64,000 bases of DNA from Hydrogenophaga aromaticivorans (GCF_013387465.1 NZ_VYGV01000016.1:368872-432871), one strand, 5' to 3'; shown: positions 1 through 8,924, counted from the first letter of the stretch. Notes: generated by a model from the sequence alone, not told the origin. Translations and numbers: made by a program.

Positions 1-678
1 CTGCGGGTGACCGTGATGAAGGAACGCCAGGAAATGGTCAACGAAGTGCACGACTCGATCGCGCAGACCCTGGCCTACGCGCGCATGCGCCTGCCCCTGC
101 TGAACGACGCCATGCTGGCCCACGACGACACCCGGGCCATCAAGTATTTTTCGGACGTCAAGCAGGCGGTGGGGGAGGTGCACGACAACCTGCGCGAGGT
201 CATGACCTATTTCCGCACCCGCATGGACCCGCTGGGTCTGCTGCACGCGCTCCAGGGCATCGCCGACGGCTTCTACGGTCGCAACGGCATCGCGCTGGAG
301 ATCCGGAACACGGTCCGGCACCTGAACCTGTCCGATGCACAGGAGGTCCAGGTGTTTTTCATCGTGCAGGAAGCGCTGGCCAACATCGCCAAACACTCCA
401 TGGCCCGCCACGCGGCAATCATCATCAACAAGACGCCCGCAGGCCTCGAGTTCGTGGTCGAGGACGATGGCCTGGGCATGGCCGCGCCGGGCGTTTCCAC
501 CATCGTGACCTCGGCCAAGGAGCTCGCAGCGCCCACCCATTTCGGGCTGGAGATCATGCAGAGCCGGGCGCAGCGCCTGGGGGCGAGCCTGGAGGTCGGC
601 GACAACGCGGGGGGTGGTACCCACGTGCGCCTGCTGTTGCCCACGCCACCCGCCACCACCGCAGAACACACACAATGA
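1..678 (+). CDS. NarX-type sensor histidine kinase, C-terminal part (5' end outside window)
   Basis: This is the C-terminal part of a two-component sensor kinase of the HisKA_3/HATPase class (NarX/DegS/LiaS type). The reading frame is open from the first base, so the sensor domain lies to the left. The dimerisation/phosphoacceptor helix shows the EVHDSIAQTL box with the phosphorylatable His. The ATPase part shows the N box (EALANIAKHS), a G1 box (EDDGLGM) and a final HFGLEIMQSRAQ box. The stop overlaps the ATG of the following NarL-type regulator, so the two form a translationally coupled pair. Its position at the distal, convergent end of the dsr operon suggests, but does not prove, a role in controlling sulfur genes. 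The signal is unknown. Confidence 0.88.
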   Translation: MRVTVMKERQEMVNEVHDSIAQTLAYARMRLPLLNDAMLAHDDTRAIKYFSDVKQAVGEVHDNLREVMTYFRTRMDPLGLLHALQGIADGFYGRNGIALEIRNTVRHLNLSDAQEVQVFFIVQEALANIAKHSMARHAAIIINKTPAGLEFVVEDDGLGMAAPGVSTIVTSAKELAAPTHFGLEIMQSRAQRLGASLEVGDNAGGGTHVRLLLPTPPATTAEHTQ

Positions 679-1400
679 CGACGCCCGCCACGCAGGCCAT
701 GCAGACCCGGGTGATGCTGGTGGACGACCACGCCATGTGCCGCAGCGGATTGTCTGAATTGCTGCAGAACCGCAGCGGCATGGTCGTGGTCGCGGCCACC
801 GGGGATCGTGAGCAGGTCATTCCTCTGTTGCGCGAGTTTCAGCCCGAACTGATGGTGCTGGACCTGAGCCTGGGTCCGGTCGACGGCTTGAGCGTGCTGC
901 GCATGGTGCGCACGGAAGGCATCGAGGTGCCGGTGGTCGTGCTGACCATGAGCAACAGCGAAGAAGACCTGTCCGCCGCGCTGCGGGCCGGCGTGCGCGG
1001 CTACCTGCTCAAGGACATGGACCCCGACGACGTGATCGAATCCATCGGCCGTGCCGCACGCGGCGAGCTGGTGGTGGCGCCGACCATGGCCGTCAAGCTG
1101 GCCCAGATGTGGCAGAGCGGACAGAAGGGCTCGGTCAAGCGCGACCTGGTGGACACGCTGACCGAGCGCGAACGCCAGGTGCTGGACCAGGTGGCGCGCG
1201 GCAAGAGCAACAAGGTGATCGCGCAGGCGCTGGACATCAGCCACAACACCGTCAAGCTGCACGTGCGCCACATCATGGCCAAACTCGACCTGGGGTCGCG
1301 CGTGGAAGCGGCCGTGTTTGCGTTCGAGCACCGCACCTCGTCCGAACATCCGGGCAAGGGCGGCGAGCCGGAGAACCCCTCCGGGCGCCGATCTTCCTGA
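675..1400 (+). CDS. NarL/FixJ-family response regulator
   Basis: A 241-residue response regulator with an N-terminal receiver domain (about residues 11-125) and a C-terminal LuxR/NarL helix-turn-helix (about 168-228). The receiver has the acidic pair D17/D18, the likely phosphoacceptor D63 in MVLDLSLGP, and the conserved Lys in LLKDMD. The DNA-binding part carries LTERERQVLDQVARGKSNK and the recognition-helix stretch HNTVKLHVRHIMAKL. It starts at the ATG overlapping the stop of the kinase gene and is surely its partner. It converges on cobA, the last gene of the dsr operon, 13 bp away. Regulators of this family bind inverted repeats, and the palindromes upstream of dsrA and tusA are candidate targets (inference). 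Confidence 0.93.
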   Translation: MTTPATQAMQTRVMLVDDHAMCRSGLSELLQNRSGMVVVAATGDREQVIPLLREFQPELMVLDLSLGPVDGLSVLRMVRTEGIEVPVVVLTMSNSEEDLSAALRAGVRGYLLKDMDPDDVIESIGRAARGELVVAPTMAVKLAQMWQSGQKGSVKRDLVDTLTERERQVLDQVARGKSNKVIAQALDISHNTVKLHVRHIMAKLDLGSRVEAAVFAFEHRTSSEHPGKGGEPENPSGRRSS

Positions 1401-1413
1401 CGGCGCTTGCGTT

Positions 1414-2265
1414 TCAGTTGGATGTTGCCGCGTTGAGCGGCGGCAAGGGCTGCTCCACCTCGTGGTGGGCGGGTGACAGTTGGCTGGCGGCCCCGGTCTG
1501 CGGGTCGAACCAGTGCAGCGTGCCGTGCAGTTTCACCACGTCACCCACGATCAGCAGGCTGGGCGATGTGAAGCCGCTGCCCGCCACCTTGGCCGGCAGG
1601 TCGCTCAGCGTGCCGGTGAGCACCTGCTGCGTGGACAGCGTGCCGTGCTGCACGGCGGCGATCGGTCGCGTGGCGGGGGCGCCGTGCGCCATCAGCTGGC
1701 GGCAGATGTCGGGCAGCGCGTTCAGCCCCATGTAGATCACCACCGTCTGGTTCGGGCGCACCAGCGCTTCCCAGTCCAGGTCGGCGCTGCCGTCCTTCAG
1801 GTGGCCGGTGACGAACAGGCAACCCTGGGCGTGGTCGCGGTGCGTGAGCGGGATGCCGGCGTAGCTGGCCACGCCGCAGGCGGCGGTCACGCCGGGAATC
1901 ACCTCGAAGTCCACACCGTGGGCGGCGAGCTCCTGCATTTCTTCGCCGCCGCGACCGAAGACGAAGGGGTCGCCCCCCTTGAGGCGGACCACCTGCTTGC
2001 CTTCGCGCGCGAGCTGCACCAGCAGCCCGTTGATCTGCTCCTGGCGCATGGTGTGTTCGTTGCGCCGCTTGCCGGCAAAGATGCGCTGCGCACCGGGCGA
2101 AGCGAAGTCGAGCACGCCCGAAGACACCAGGTTGTCGTAGACGATGACGTCGGCCTGCTCCAGCAGGCGCACCGCTTTGAGCGTCAGCAGTTCCGGGTCG
2201 CCAGGCCCGGCGCCCACCAGGTAGACACAGCCGCGCGACCGCTGGACAAAAGGTCGGATGTTCAT
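1414..2265 (-). CDS. cobA: Uroporphyrinogen-III C-methyltransferase (SUMT)
   Basis: A single-domain SUMT of about 283 residues that methylates uroporphyrinogen III at C2 and C7 using SAM to give precorrin-2, the branch point to siroheme. The start of the family is clear: VYLVGAGPGDPELLTLKAVR, then a second loop KGGDPFVFGRGGEE and PGVTAACGVASYAGIPLTHR. It lacks the dehydrogenase/ferrochelatase half of CysG, so the last siroheme steps must be encoded elsewhere. The chosen ATG overlaps the stop of dsrR (ATGA); a longer open frame upstream would run deep into dsrR and is not needed. As the last gene of the dsr operon it should supply precursor for the siroheme-type cofactor of DsrAB. Confidence 0.93.
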   Translation of the reverse strand: MNIRPFVQRSRGCVYLVGAGPGDPELLTLKAVRLLEQADVIVYDNLVSSGVLDFASPGAQRIFAGKRRNEHTMRQEQINGLLVQLAREGKQVVRLKGGDPFVFGRGGEEMQELAAHGVDFEVIPGVTAACGVASYAGIPLTHRDHAQGCLFVTGHLKDGSADLDWEALVRPNQTVVIYMGLNALPDICRQLMAHGAPATRPIAAVQHGTLSTQQVLTGTLSDLPAKVAGSGFTSPSLLIVGDVVKLHGTLHWFDPQTGAASQLSPAHHEVEQPLPPLNAATSN

Positions 2266-2660
2266 AGGTATCGACTCCCCGTTCCACAACCGCCACCCGT
2301 GCCACAGCCACCGCTGCCGCAACCACCACCGCCACCTCCGGTGCTGCAGCCGCTGGCGGCGGGTGCCTGGGCCACCAGTTGCTGGCTCACGAAAATGAAG
2401 TTGAACTGGCCCGGCTCCAGCTCGACGAAATCGAGCACGGTGTCTTCCAGCAGGTCGGCGTGCGCCGCGGCGATCACCACCGCCACGTCCTCCAGCATCA
2501 GGCGCGTGTCGTTGTCCGCGACATCGTCAAAACCCATGCCGTAGCCGATGGAGCCGTCGGGCTCGCGCCGCGCGGCCACGCGCAAGGCCAGTTGTTCGGC
2601 GTCGCTCTCGCGGGCCGCCTGTCGTATCTGTTCTGCTGCCGTTGCTGTGAGTTTGAACAT
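2262..2660 (-). CDS. dsrR: DsrR, A-type (IscA/HesB-like) protein with Cys/Gly-rich tail
   Basis: A 132-residue protein with the IscA/SufA/ErpA fold signature (FKLTATAAEQIRQAA at the N-terminus, then a beta-rich middle). In Allochromatium vinosum, DsrR is an A-type-like protein of the dsr cluster without the usual cluster-binding cysteines, reported to affect dsr expression after transcription. Here the core has no cysteine, but the last 28 residues are an unusual low-complexity tail of Gly with Cys at about 105, 114, 119 and 125. Whether the tail binds metal or Fe-S is unknown. It is placed between the DsrC-like gene (15 bp upstream) and cobA (ATGA overlap). Confidence 0.85.
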   Translation of the reverse strand: MFKLTATAAEQIRQAARESDAEQLALRVAARREPDGSIGYGMGFDDVADNDTRLMLEDVAVVIAAAHADLLEDTVLDFVELEPGQFNFIFVSQQLVAQAPAASGCSTGGGGGGCGSGGCGTGGGCGTGSRYL

Positions 2661-2675
2661 GCTGTGGGCCGCCTT

Positions 2676-3050
2676 TCAGTGTTCGCCTTTGGTGCGCAAC
2701 AGGCCGGCCAGCCGGTTGCCCTGTTTCTGCGGGCCCCCACGGGGGAAGAGGTCGTGCAGGTGGTGGTTGCTGCCGCGCTCCGGACCCCAGACCACCGTGA
2801 AGTGTTTGATCATGGCGCGCACCTGGGCCTGCACGCCGTGCTCGGCGTAGTACGCGCGCAGGTAGCGCACCAGCTCCCAGTGTTCGTCGGTCAGCGTCAG
2901 TTCTTCCTGGGCGGCGAGCGCGCGCACGAAATCTTCCGACCAATCGCCGAGGTCGCGCAGGTAGCCTTCGGAGTCGGTTTCGACCGGGTGGCCCTTGACC
3001 ATCAGGATGCGGGTGAACGCGTCCGCAGGGAGCGTGAGAGTAGTGCTCAT
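2676..3050 (-). CDS. DsrC/TusE-family protein lacking the C-terminal cysteines (RspA-like)
   Basis: A 124-residue member of the DsrC/TusE superfamily. The middle matches authentic DsrC (SEGYLRDLGDWSEDF, LTDEHWELVRYLRAYYAEHG, HDLFPRGGPQKQGNRLAGL). The end of the protein differs: the flexible arm that in DsrC carries two redox cysteines reads RLAGLLRTKGEH and has no Cys. It therefore cannot form the DsrC trisulfide and is better seen as one of the cysteine-less paralogues proposed to have regulatory roles (family knowledge; role here is inference). It has an N-terminal extension of about 15 residues. The ATG overlaps the stop of dsrN, so it is translated with the operon. It is one of three DsrC-family proteins in this window. 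Confidence 0.85.
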   Translation of the reverse strand: MSTTLTLPADAFTRILMVKGHPVETDSEGYLRDLGDWSEDFVRALAAQEELTLTDEHWELVRYLRAYYAEHGVQAQVRAMIKHFTVVWGPERGSNHHLHDLFPRGGPQKQGNRLAGLLRTKGEH

Positions 3051-4459
3051 GCGGCCAGCCTCTCGAGGTGTTCTGAGCGAGCACCCAGCGAACGCCGGGC
3101 GCGCACGAAGTCGACAAAATGCCGCGCCCAGTCGGTACCCGCCACGCTGCGCAGGTGGGAATAGGTGGCCAGCAGGTTGTGCATCACGACACCATCGTGT
3201 TGCCCATCGATGCCGTGGCCGCGCGTGACACGCCAGGCGTAACGCGTGTCCGCCGGCAGCCCGTCCAGGCTGGAATAGTGGAACTCGTGGCCGCGCACGG
3301 ACCGGCCCCGCAGACCGGCCCAGGGCATGTCTTCGGTGGCGGCCAGGTGCACATAGCCGCGCCCCACCGGCTTCGGATGCAGTGTGGCATCGCCCGCCAC
3401 CGCACCCACCATCTCGCAGCGCTCGCCGCGCCATTGCAGCGACCGCGCCAGGTACATCAGGCCACCACACTCAGCGTAGGTCGGCAGGCCATCCGCGATG
3501 GACGTGGCGATCTGCGTGCGCAACGACACATTGGCCTGCAGCTCGCGCATGAACAGTTCGGGGAATCCCCCGCCGATGAACAGGCCGTCGATGGCCTCGG
3601 GCAGCGACGGGTCGCTCAAGGTGTCGAACGGCAGCAGTTCGGCGCCCGCGTCGCGCAAGGCTTGCAGGTCGTCCGGGTAGTAGAAGCCGAAGGCGCGGTC
3701 CTGCGCCAGGGCGATGCGCACGGGCGGATTCGGACTGGCCACCAGAGCCATCGGCATGGGTGAAAGATTCAGCGCCGGTGCACTGGCGGCCAGTGCGCGC
3801 ACCCGGTCGAGGTTCACCTGGGCCGCGATGCGCTCGCCGATCAGGCCAATCTGCCGCGCGGCGTCGGCGTGTTCGTTGCTCGGCATCAGGCCGAGGTGGC
3901 GTTCGGCCACCGCCAGGTCGGAGTCCTCGGCGATGGCCCCCAGCACCGGCACGTCGGTGTAGTGTTCGATCACGGCGCGCAGCTTGGCCTCGTGCCGGCT
4001 GCCCCCCAGCCGGTTCAGGATCACGCCGCCTATGCGGATGCGGCGGTCAAAGGCCTGGTAGCCCAGGATCAGCGGCGCGATGCCGCGCGTCATGCCACGC
4101 GCATCGATCACCAGCAACACCGGCAGGTCCAGCAGCTGCGCCAGCGCGGCGTTGCTGTTGCTGCCGTCGAGGGCGAGTCCGTCGTACAGACCCTTGTTGC
4201 CCTCGACGATGCTGATGTCGGCCCCAGCCGCCTGCCGGGCAAACACGGCGCCGATCTGCTCCGAGGTCATGAGGTAGGGGTCGAGGTTGTGGCAGGCGCG
4301 GGCGCTGGCCCGTCCCAGCCACATCGGGTCGATGAAATCCGGCCCTTTCTTGAACGGCTGCACAACCACCCCGCGCGCCGAGAGGGCCGCGCACAGGCCC
4401 AGACTGACCGTGGTCTTGCCCGAAGACTTGTGGGCGGCGGAGATCAGCAGGCGGTCCAT
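3047..4459 (-). CDS. dsrN: DsrN, cobyrinate a,c-diamide synthase-like siroheme amidase
   Basis: A 470-residue glutamine-dependent amidotransferase of the CobB/CbiA family. The N-terminal P-loop domain shows AAHKSSGKTTVSLGL and the C-terminal class-I glutaminase-like domain carries GLFIGGGFPELFM and the nucleophile region YAECGGLMYL, followed by a conserved HEFHYSS. In dsr clusters DsrN is thought to amidate siroheme to siroamide, the cofactor of dissimilatory sulfite reductase. It starts 5 bp after dsrP and ends in an ATGA overlap with the DsrC-like gene. A role in vitamin B12 synthesis is possible by sequence alone but the context favours DsrN. Confidence 0.92.
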   Translation of the reverse strand: MDRLLISAAHKSSGKTTVSLGLCAALSARGVVVQPFKKGPDFIDPMWLGRASARACHNLDPYLMTSEQIGAVFARQAAGADISIVEGNKGLYDGLALDGSNSNAALAQLLDLPVLLVIDARGMTRGIAPLILGYQAFDRRIRIGGVILNRLGGSRHEAKLRAVIEHYTDVPVLGAIAEDSDLAVAERHLGLMPSNEHADAARQIGLIGERIAAQVNLDRVRALAASAPALNLSPMPMALVASPNPPVRIALAQDRAFGFYYPDDLQALRDAGAELLPFDTLSDPSLPEAIDGLFIGGGFPELFMRELQANVSLRTQIATSIADGLPTYAECGGLMYLARSLQWRGERCEMVGAVAGDATLHPKPVGRGYVHLAATEDMPWAGLRGRSVRGHEFHYSSLDGLPADTRYAWRVTRGHGIDGQHDGVVMHNLLATYSHLRSVAGTDWARHFVDFVRARRSLGARSEHLERLAA

Positions 4460-4464
4460 GTTGT

Positions 4465-5637
4465 TCAGTTCTTGGCCGACACGAAGTCGTCCTGTGGCAT
4501 GAAGTCGAAAGCGCGCACGCCGACGACCGTGAGCAGCAAGGCCGCCCCCAGGCCGCCGACACCGAGCAGGAACTCCGGCAGCGAGGGCACGTAGCTCGCG
4601 ATGGCGCCGTCACCGAAGCTGCTGCTCACCGCGTGGCCGGGGAAGATTTCCAGCGGAAAGGCCTGGCCGCCGATGATGAAGACATAGAGGAAAGCAAACG
4701 CGCCGACCACGACCAGGGCCGAAGCAGCGAACGTGTAGCGCGCTCCCGAGAGCTTGGGGTGGAACAGCAGCAGCAGCGGCAGCACCGAGCCGATCAGCAC
4801 ATAACCGCCCCAGAACAGCAGCGGGTAGAGGCCGCCGTCGACGAGCAGGAAGCGCTCGAAGGCGGCCTGCCTGGCGTAGTACAGGTTGGTCAGGTGGTAG
4901 ACCGCCACCAGGTACATCGATGCGGCGATGAACACACCGAGCAGCCGGGCCATGCGGCGCCGGATCGCGCCGTCGAGCACGCGACCCTCCCACGCATACA
5001 TCGTGGACTGGGTGACCAGAAAGACGGCCAGGCCCCAGCCGAAGCTCAGCACGATGAACAGCGGCGCCAGCAGCGCCGACTGGTAGGCCTGGCGTGCGAC
5101 CAGAAAGGCAAAGATCGAGCCGGTGCCGGTGGTCAGCACGAAGCGCCAGACCAGGGCCGCCAGGCCGGCGGGTTTCGAATACCCGTTCATGCGCCGCTCG
5201 AACATGGTCCACAGGTAGACCGCGACGATGGCCGTCATGCCCGAGTAGAGGAAGACGTTCCAGGCGAAGACCGATTTGAAGTTGTAGTGCGTGGCGGCGA
5301 CGATCACGCGGTCGGGCCGACCCAGGTCCAGCATCAGCACCATCAGGCCGCCCATCAGCAGGGCGATGCACAGCAGGCCCGAGAGCGGCGCGCGCGGCTT
5401 GTAGACCGTCTGGCCGAAGACCGATCCGATCGACGCGACGTTGAGCACCCCCGAGGCAGCGACGATCATGAAGATCGCGAACACGTGGGGAAGGCCCCAG
5501 ACGACCTGGTTGTTCATGCCGGTGACGATGTGGCCATGCAGCTCCATGTAATGCGCGGCGCCCAGGCCGACGGCCGTGATCGCGCCAGCCAGGACGGCGA
5601 CCAGCCAGAAGTTGCGGATGTCTTCGCGGGTTCTCAT
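4465..5637 (-). CDS. dsrP: DsrP, NrfD-type membrane quinone-interacting subunit
   Basis: A roughly 390-residue integral membrane protein of the NrfD/PsrC family with about ten hydrophobic helices and no cofactor motifs, as is usual for this family. It anchors the DsrMKJOP complex and exchanges electrons with the quinone pool together with the periplasmic ferredoxin DsrO. The start at MRTREDIRNFWL lies 17 bp after dsrO. A longer open frame continues upstream into dsrO but is only the shadow of that gene. Neighbours DsrO and DsrJ are the expected partners. Confidence 0.93.
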   Translation of the reverse strand: MRTREDIRNFWLVAVLAGAITAVGLGAAHYMELHGHIVTGMNNQVVWGLPHVFAIFMIVAASGVLNVASIGSVFGQTVYKPRAPLSGLLCIALLMGGLMVLMLDLGRPDRVIVAATHYNFKSVFAWNVFLYSGMTAIVAVYLWTMFERRMNGYSKPAGLAALVWRFVLTTGTGSIFAFLVARQAYQSALLAPLFIVLSFGWGLAVFLVTQSTMYAWEGRVLDGAIRRRMARLLGVFIAASMYLVAVYHLTNLYYARQAAFERFLLVDGGLYPLLFWGGYVLIGSVLPLLLLFHPKLSGARYTFAASALVVVGAFAFLYVFIIGGQAFPLEIFPGHAVSSSFGDGAIASYVPSLPEFLLGVGGLGAALLLTVVGVRAFDFMPQDDFVSAKN

Positions 5638-5654
5638 GGTCTGGTTCTCTAGGA

Positions 5655-6428
5655 CTAGATGCCGTGGTAGCGGACACCAGGGTCCAGCTTCAGGTCGGCG
5701 CGCAGCTGCGAGGTCTGGATCGCGCGGACGCGCTTCGAGATCTCGCTGGTCGGGTCGTTGAGGTTGCCAAAGACGATGGCGCCGTGGCCGGCCGCGCTGC
5801 AGGCCTGCACGCAGGCGGGCTGCTCGCCCCGGTCCACCTTGTGCACGCACATCGTGCAACCCTCCACCGTGCCCATGCCGCGCGGCACGTCGGGCTTCTG
5901 TTTCGTCTGGGGTTCGTGCACGAAGGAGCGTGCCTTGTAGGGGCAGGCCATCACGCAGTAGCGGCAGCCGATGCAGATGTGCTTGTCCACCAGCACGATG
6001 CCGTCGGCGCGTTTGAACGAGGCACCGGTCGGGCACACGTCAACGCAGGGTGGCTCGGCACAGTGCTGGCACATCACGGGCAGCGACTGCGTCTTGCCGG
6101 TGCGGATTTCCTTGATCTCGATCTTGCGGATCCACTGCGAACCCGTTGTTCCAGGGTTCTCGGGCAGGCCGTTTTCGGTGCGGCAGGCGGTCACGCAGTC
6201 GGTGCAGCCGCTGCTGCACTTCGTGCTGTCGATCAGCATGCCCCAACGCACCTGGGGGTCGGCACCGGCCGTGGCTGCACCAGCGGCGGGCGCAGCCTGC
6301 GCGATCTCGATCAGGCGCACGCCGGGTGCCAGCAGGATGCCGGCCAGGCCCGCAGCGGCCACGCCCAGGAAGCCGCGGCGCTCGGGCTGGGCAGCGTCCT
6401 GCGAGGGGGTGGGAGGCACCGGGTTCAT
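5655..6428 (-). CDS. dsrO: DsrO, Tat-exported periplasmic iron-sulfur protein
   Basis: A 257-residue ferredoxin-like subunit of the DsrMKJOP complex. The N-terminus has a twin-arginine signal (ERRGFLGVAAAGLAGILL) ending near AQAA, so the folded protein acts in the periplasm. The mature part carries several Cys clusters for [4Fe-4S] centres: CSSGCTDCVTACR, CQHCAEPPCVDVCP, CIGCRYCVMACP and CTMCVHKVDRGEQPACVQAC. It would pass electrons between the triheme DsrJ and the membrane subunit DsrP. The ATG overlaps the stop of dsrJ, which decides the start over a longer upstream frame. Confidence 0.95.
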   Translation of the reverse strand: MNPVPPTPSQDAAQPERRGFLGVAAAGLAGILLAPGVRLIEIAQAAPAAGAATAGADPQVRWGMLIDSTKCSSGCTDCVTACRTENGLPENPGTTGSQWIRKIEIKEIRTGKTQSLPVMCQHCAEPPCVDVCPTGASFKRADGIVLVDKHICIGCRYCVMACPYKARSFVHEPQTKQKPDVPRGMGTVEGCTMCVHKVDRGEQPACVQACSAAGHGAIVFGNLNDPTSEISKRVRAIQTSQLRADLKLDPGVRYHGI

Positions 6429-6916
6429 GGTTGGGACCTCGCAGAGGGGCTCTCGACGCCGAGCGTGCGCACCAGTCGGCTCAGCAAGGCGGTGGTGCCG
6501 GAGGGATGGACCAGCGGGTGGAAGGCGGAGGTCGCAGCGGGCTGGGTGGCGTGGCACTCGAAGCAGTCGATCTTCACCGCGGCAAAGCTGTGGCAGCTGA
6601 CGCAGAAGTTGGTCTTGGTGGCCGCCACGCTCTGGGTGGTCTGGCTGGCGTGGCACTCGATGCAGGTCTTCAGGCTGTATTTCGCACCGCGCAGGCCGCC
6701 GTGCACGGTCTCGTCGCGCTGGTGCTTGAGGTACTTCATGTGGTCGCGCCGCATGATGGCCGGGTCTTCCACGCACTGGCCACCGCGCGCCGCTTCAATG
6801 ACCGGCTTGGGCACACGCGGCGTTGCTCCGGGCGCATCGGCGGCCAGCACCGCAGCGCCGGCCAGCAGCAGCCACAGGACCGCAGCGCGAGGGAGGTTGC
6901 GAAGCAGACGGCCCAT
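6425..6916 (-). CDS. dsrJ: DsrJ, triheme cytochrome c
   Basis: A 163-residue periplasmic c-type cytochrome with an uncleaved or cleavable N-terminal hydrophobic segment (AVLWLLLAGAAVLAA). Three heme-attachment motifs are visible: CIECH, CVSCH and CFECH, matching the three hemes of DsrJ in Allochromatium. One heme in that protein has unusual His/Cys ligation; I cannot assign the ligand here. The start at MGRLLRNL lies 5 bp after dsrL. The gene is in the invariant dsrL-J-O-P order and overlaps dsrO by ATGA. Function: periplasmic electron entry or exit of the Dsr transmembrane complex. Confidence 0.94.
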   Translation of the reverse strand: MGRLLRNLPRAAVLWLLLAGAAVLAADAPGATPRVPKPVIEAARGGQCVEDPAIMRRDHMKYLKHQRDETVHGGLRGAKYSLKTCIECHASQTTQSVAATKTNFCVSCHSFAAVKIDCFECHATQPAATSAFHPLVHPSGTTALLSRLVRTLGVESPSARSQP

Positions 6917-6921
6917 GTGCG

Positions 6922-8874
6922 TCACTCGCCCAGGCCCATCTGGATGTAGCCGGTCGGGCAGACGTCCTGGCAGATGTGGCAGCCGATGCACTTGCTGTAG
7001 TCGGTGTCCACGTAGCGGCCGGTGGTCGATTTCGACTTGGGCACCTTGAACACCGCGGTCTGCGGGCAATAGACCACGCAGTTGTCGCACTCGAAGCACT
7101 GGCCGCAACTCATGCAGCGCTTGGCCTCGGCCTGCGCCTGGGCTTCCACCAGCGCCTGCAGGCGTTCGTCGAAGTTGCCCAGAGCCTCCTCGGCCGTGAG
7201 GCTGACGATGGTGCGCCGGTTGCGAGGGGTGTACGCAAAGTGGCCAAGGAACAGCTCCTTGTGCGAGATCACGTAGCGGTCGGAGCGGTTGTCGAAGTTG
7301 TGGATCGCCACATTGCTTTTGTCGGTGCCGTGGATCGGTTCGTGCACCTCGCTGAAGCTCAGGCCTTTCTCGATCATCTTGCGCTGGAGGTCGAAGGTGT
7401 GCACATCGATCTTGGGTCGTTTCTCCAGTGCCTCGCCCTGTAGGAAGCGGTCAATGCCCTCGGCCGCGATGGCGCCGTGGCCGATGGCCGTGGTCAGCAG
7501 GTGCGGGCGGATGATGTCGCCACCGGCGAACACGCCCGGCTGCACCTGGTAGTTCTTGTCGGCCGGCACCGCGCCTTTGCCGTTGTTGAATTCCTCCAGC
7601 CCGGTGAAGTCCACCGCCTGACCGATCGCCGAGACGATCAGGTCGGCAGGCAGGTCCTCCTCTGTGCCCTCGATGTTCTTGATCTCCAGCTTGCCGCCCA
7701 CGATCTTCGCTTCACAGCGGATCACGCGCAGCGCGGTGGCGCGCCCGTCCGGCCCGCGCACCACGCCCACCGGCGCCAGGCCGCCGCGGATGGCGATGCC
7801 TTCGGACAGCGCGTGTTCGACCTCGTGGCGCGAGGCCTGCATCTTGTCCACCGCGAAGATGGAGGTCAGCGTCACGTCCGCGCCCTGCTTGGCCGACACC
7901 GCGGCCACGTCGTGTGCCACGTGGCCGGCGATCGCGTGCTCGGGTCGGTCGCTCTCGTGGATCTGGTCGATGTGGCCGAGGCGGCGCGCCACGGTGGCGA
8001 CGTCGATCGATGTGTCGCCACCACCGACCACCACCACACGTTTGCCCACATGGCGCAGGCGCCCATCGTTGAAAGCCTTGAGGAAGGAGGTCGCGGTCAC
8101 GCAGTTGGGCGCATCCGCGCCCTCGACCGGCAGGCCGCGGCCGGACTGGGCGCCGAGCCCGAGGAACACGGCGTCGAAATCGGCGCGAATCTGCTCCATC
8201 GTGATGTCGGTGCCGATGCGGCAGTTCGTGCGCGCCACCACACCGAGGTCCAGGATGCGCTGGATCTCGGCGTCGAGCACCTGGCGCGGTGTGCGAAAGC
8301 CGGGAATGCCGTAGCGCATCATGCCGCCGAGCTCGGCGCGTTCGTCAAACAGCGTGACGGCGTGGCCACGCAGCGCGAGCTGGTAGGCCGTTGACAGGCC
8401 GGCCGGGCCGCCGCCGATGACCGCCACCTTCTTGCCGCTGGAGAAATCCGGTTTCTTGAAGCCCAGGTTGTTGGCAATGGCGTACTCGCCCAGGAAGTGC
8501 TCGACCGAGTTGATGCCGACGAAGTCTTCCACCTGGTTGCGGTTGCAACCCGACTCGCAGGGCGCCGGGCAGACCCGGCCCATGACGGAGGGGAAGGGGT
8601 TGGCTTCGGTCAGCCGGCGGAAGGCGTATTCCTGCCAGGGCATGCCGGCCGGCGGCTTCTCGACGCCGCGCACGATGTTCAGGTAGCCGCGAATGTCTTC
8701 ACCCGAAGGGCAACTGCCCTGGCAGGGTGGTGTGCTCTGGATGTAGGTCGGGCACTTGTGCGAGTGATCGGCGTTGAAGATCTGCTTCTGCCAGGGCCCC
8801 GGCTTGTGGTCGCCATCCTTGTAGCGCCGGAAGTTGAGGGGCTGGACGCTGGCGGATTCGGGGTTGGTTGACAT
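6922..8874 (-). CDS. dsrL: DsrL, NAD(P)H:acceptor oxidoreductase (GltD-like iron-sulfur flavoprotein)
   Basis: A 650-residue flavoprotein resembling the small subunit of glutamate synthase. The N-terminal region holds Cys motifs for Fe-S (CPTYIQSTPPCQGSCPSG, CPAPCESGC); two nucleotide-binding folds follow, for FAD (VAVIGGGPAGLSTAYQLALR) and NAD(P) (VVVVGGGDTSIDVATVARR). The C-terminal ferredoxin part has CMSCGQCFECDNCVVYCP and CIGCHICQDVCP. DsrL is essential for oxidative Dsr function and couples DsrAB to NAD(P)H. Its presence with dsrEFH argues that the pathway runs in the sulfur-oxidising direction. It sits 50 bp after dsrK. Confidence 0.95.
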   Translation of the reverse strand: MSTNPESASVQPLNFRRYKDGDHKPGPWQKQIFNADHSHKCPTYIQSTPPCQGSCPSGEDIRGYLNIVRGVEKPPAGMPWQEYAFRRLTEANPFPSVMGRVCPAPCESGCNRNQVEDFVGINSVEHFLGEYAIANNLGFKKPDFSSGKKVAVIGGGPAGLSTAYQLALRGHAVTLFDERAELGGMMRYGIPGFRTPRQVLDAEIQRILDLGVVARTNCRIGTDITMEQIRADFDAVFLGLGAQSGRGLPVEGADAPNCVTATSFLKAFNDGRLRHVGKRVVVVGGGDTSIDVATVARRLGHIDQIHESDRPEHAIAGHVAHDVAAVSAKQGADVTLTSIFAVDKMQASRHEVEHALSEGIAIRGGLAPVGVVRGPDGRATALRVIRCEAKIVGGKLEIKNIEGTEEDLPADLIVSAIGQAVDFTGLEEFNNGKGAVPADKNYQVQPGVFAGGDIIRPHLLTTAIGHGAIAAEGIDRFLQGEALEKRPKIDVHTFDLQRKMIEKGLSFSEVHEPIHGTDKSNVAIHNFDNRSDRYVISHKELFLGHFAYTPRNRRTIVSLTAEEALGNFDERLQALVEAQAQAEAKRCMSCGQCFECDNCVVYCPQTAVFKVPKSKSTTGRYVDTDYSKCIGCHICQDVCPTGYIQMGLGE

Positions 8875-8924
8875 GTCTTGTCTCCTGGGATCGTTGTCTG
8901 GTCGCGGGGCTTCGGCGCGCGCGC

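Noticed and set aside
273..1349. Long opposite-strand frame under the kinase/regulator pair
   Set aside because: His/Arg-rich shadow translation of a high-GC gene, no domain, and it overlaps two clear genes.
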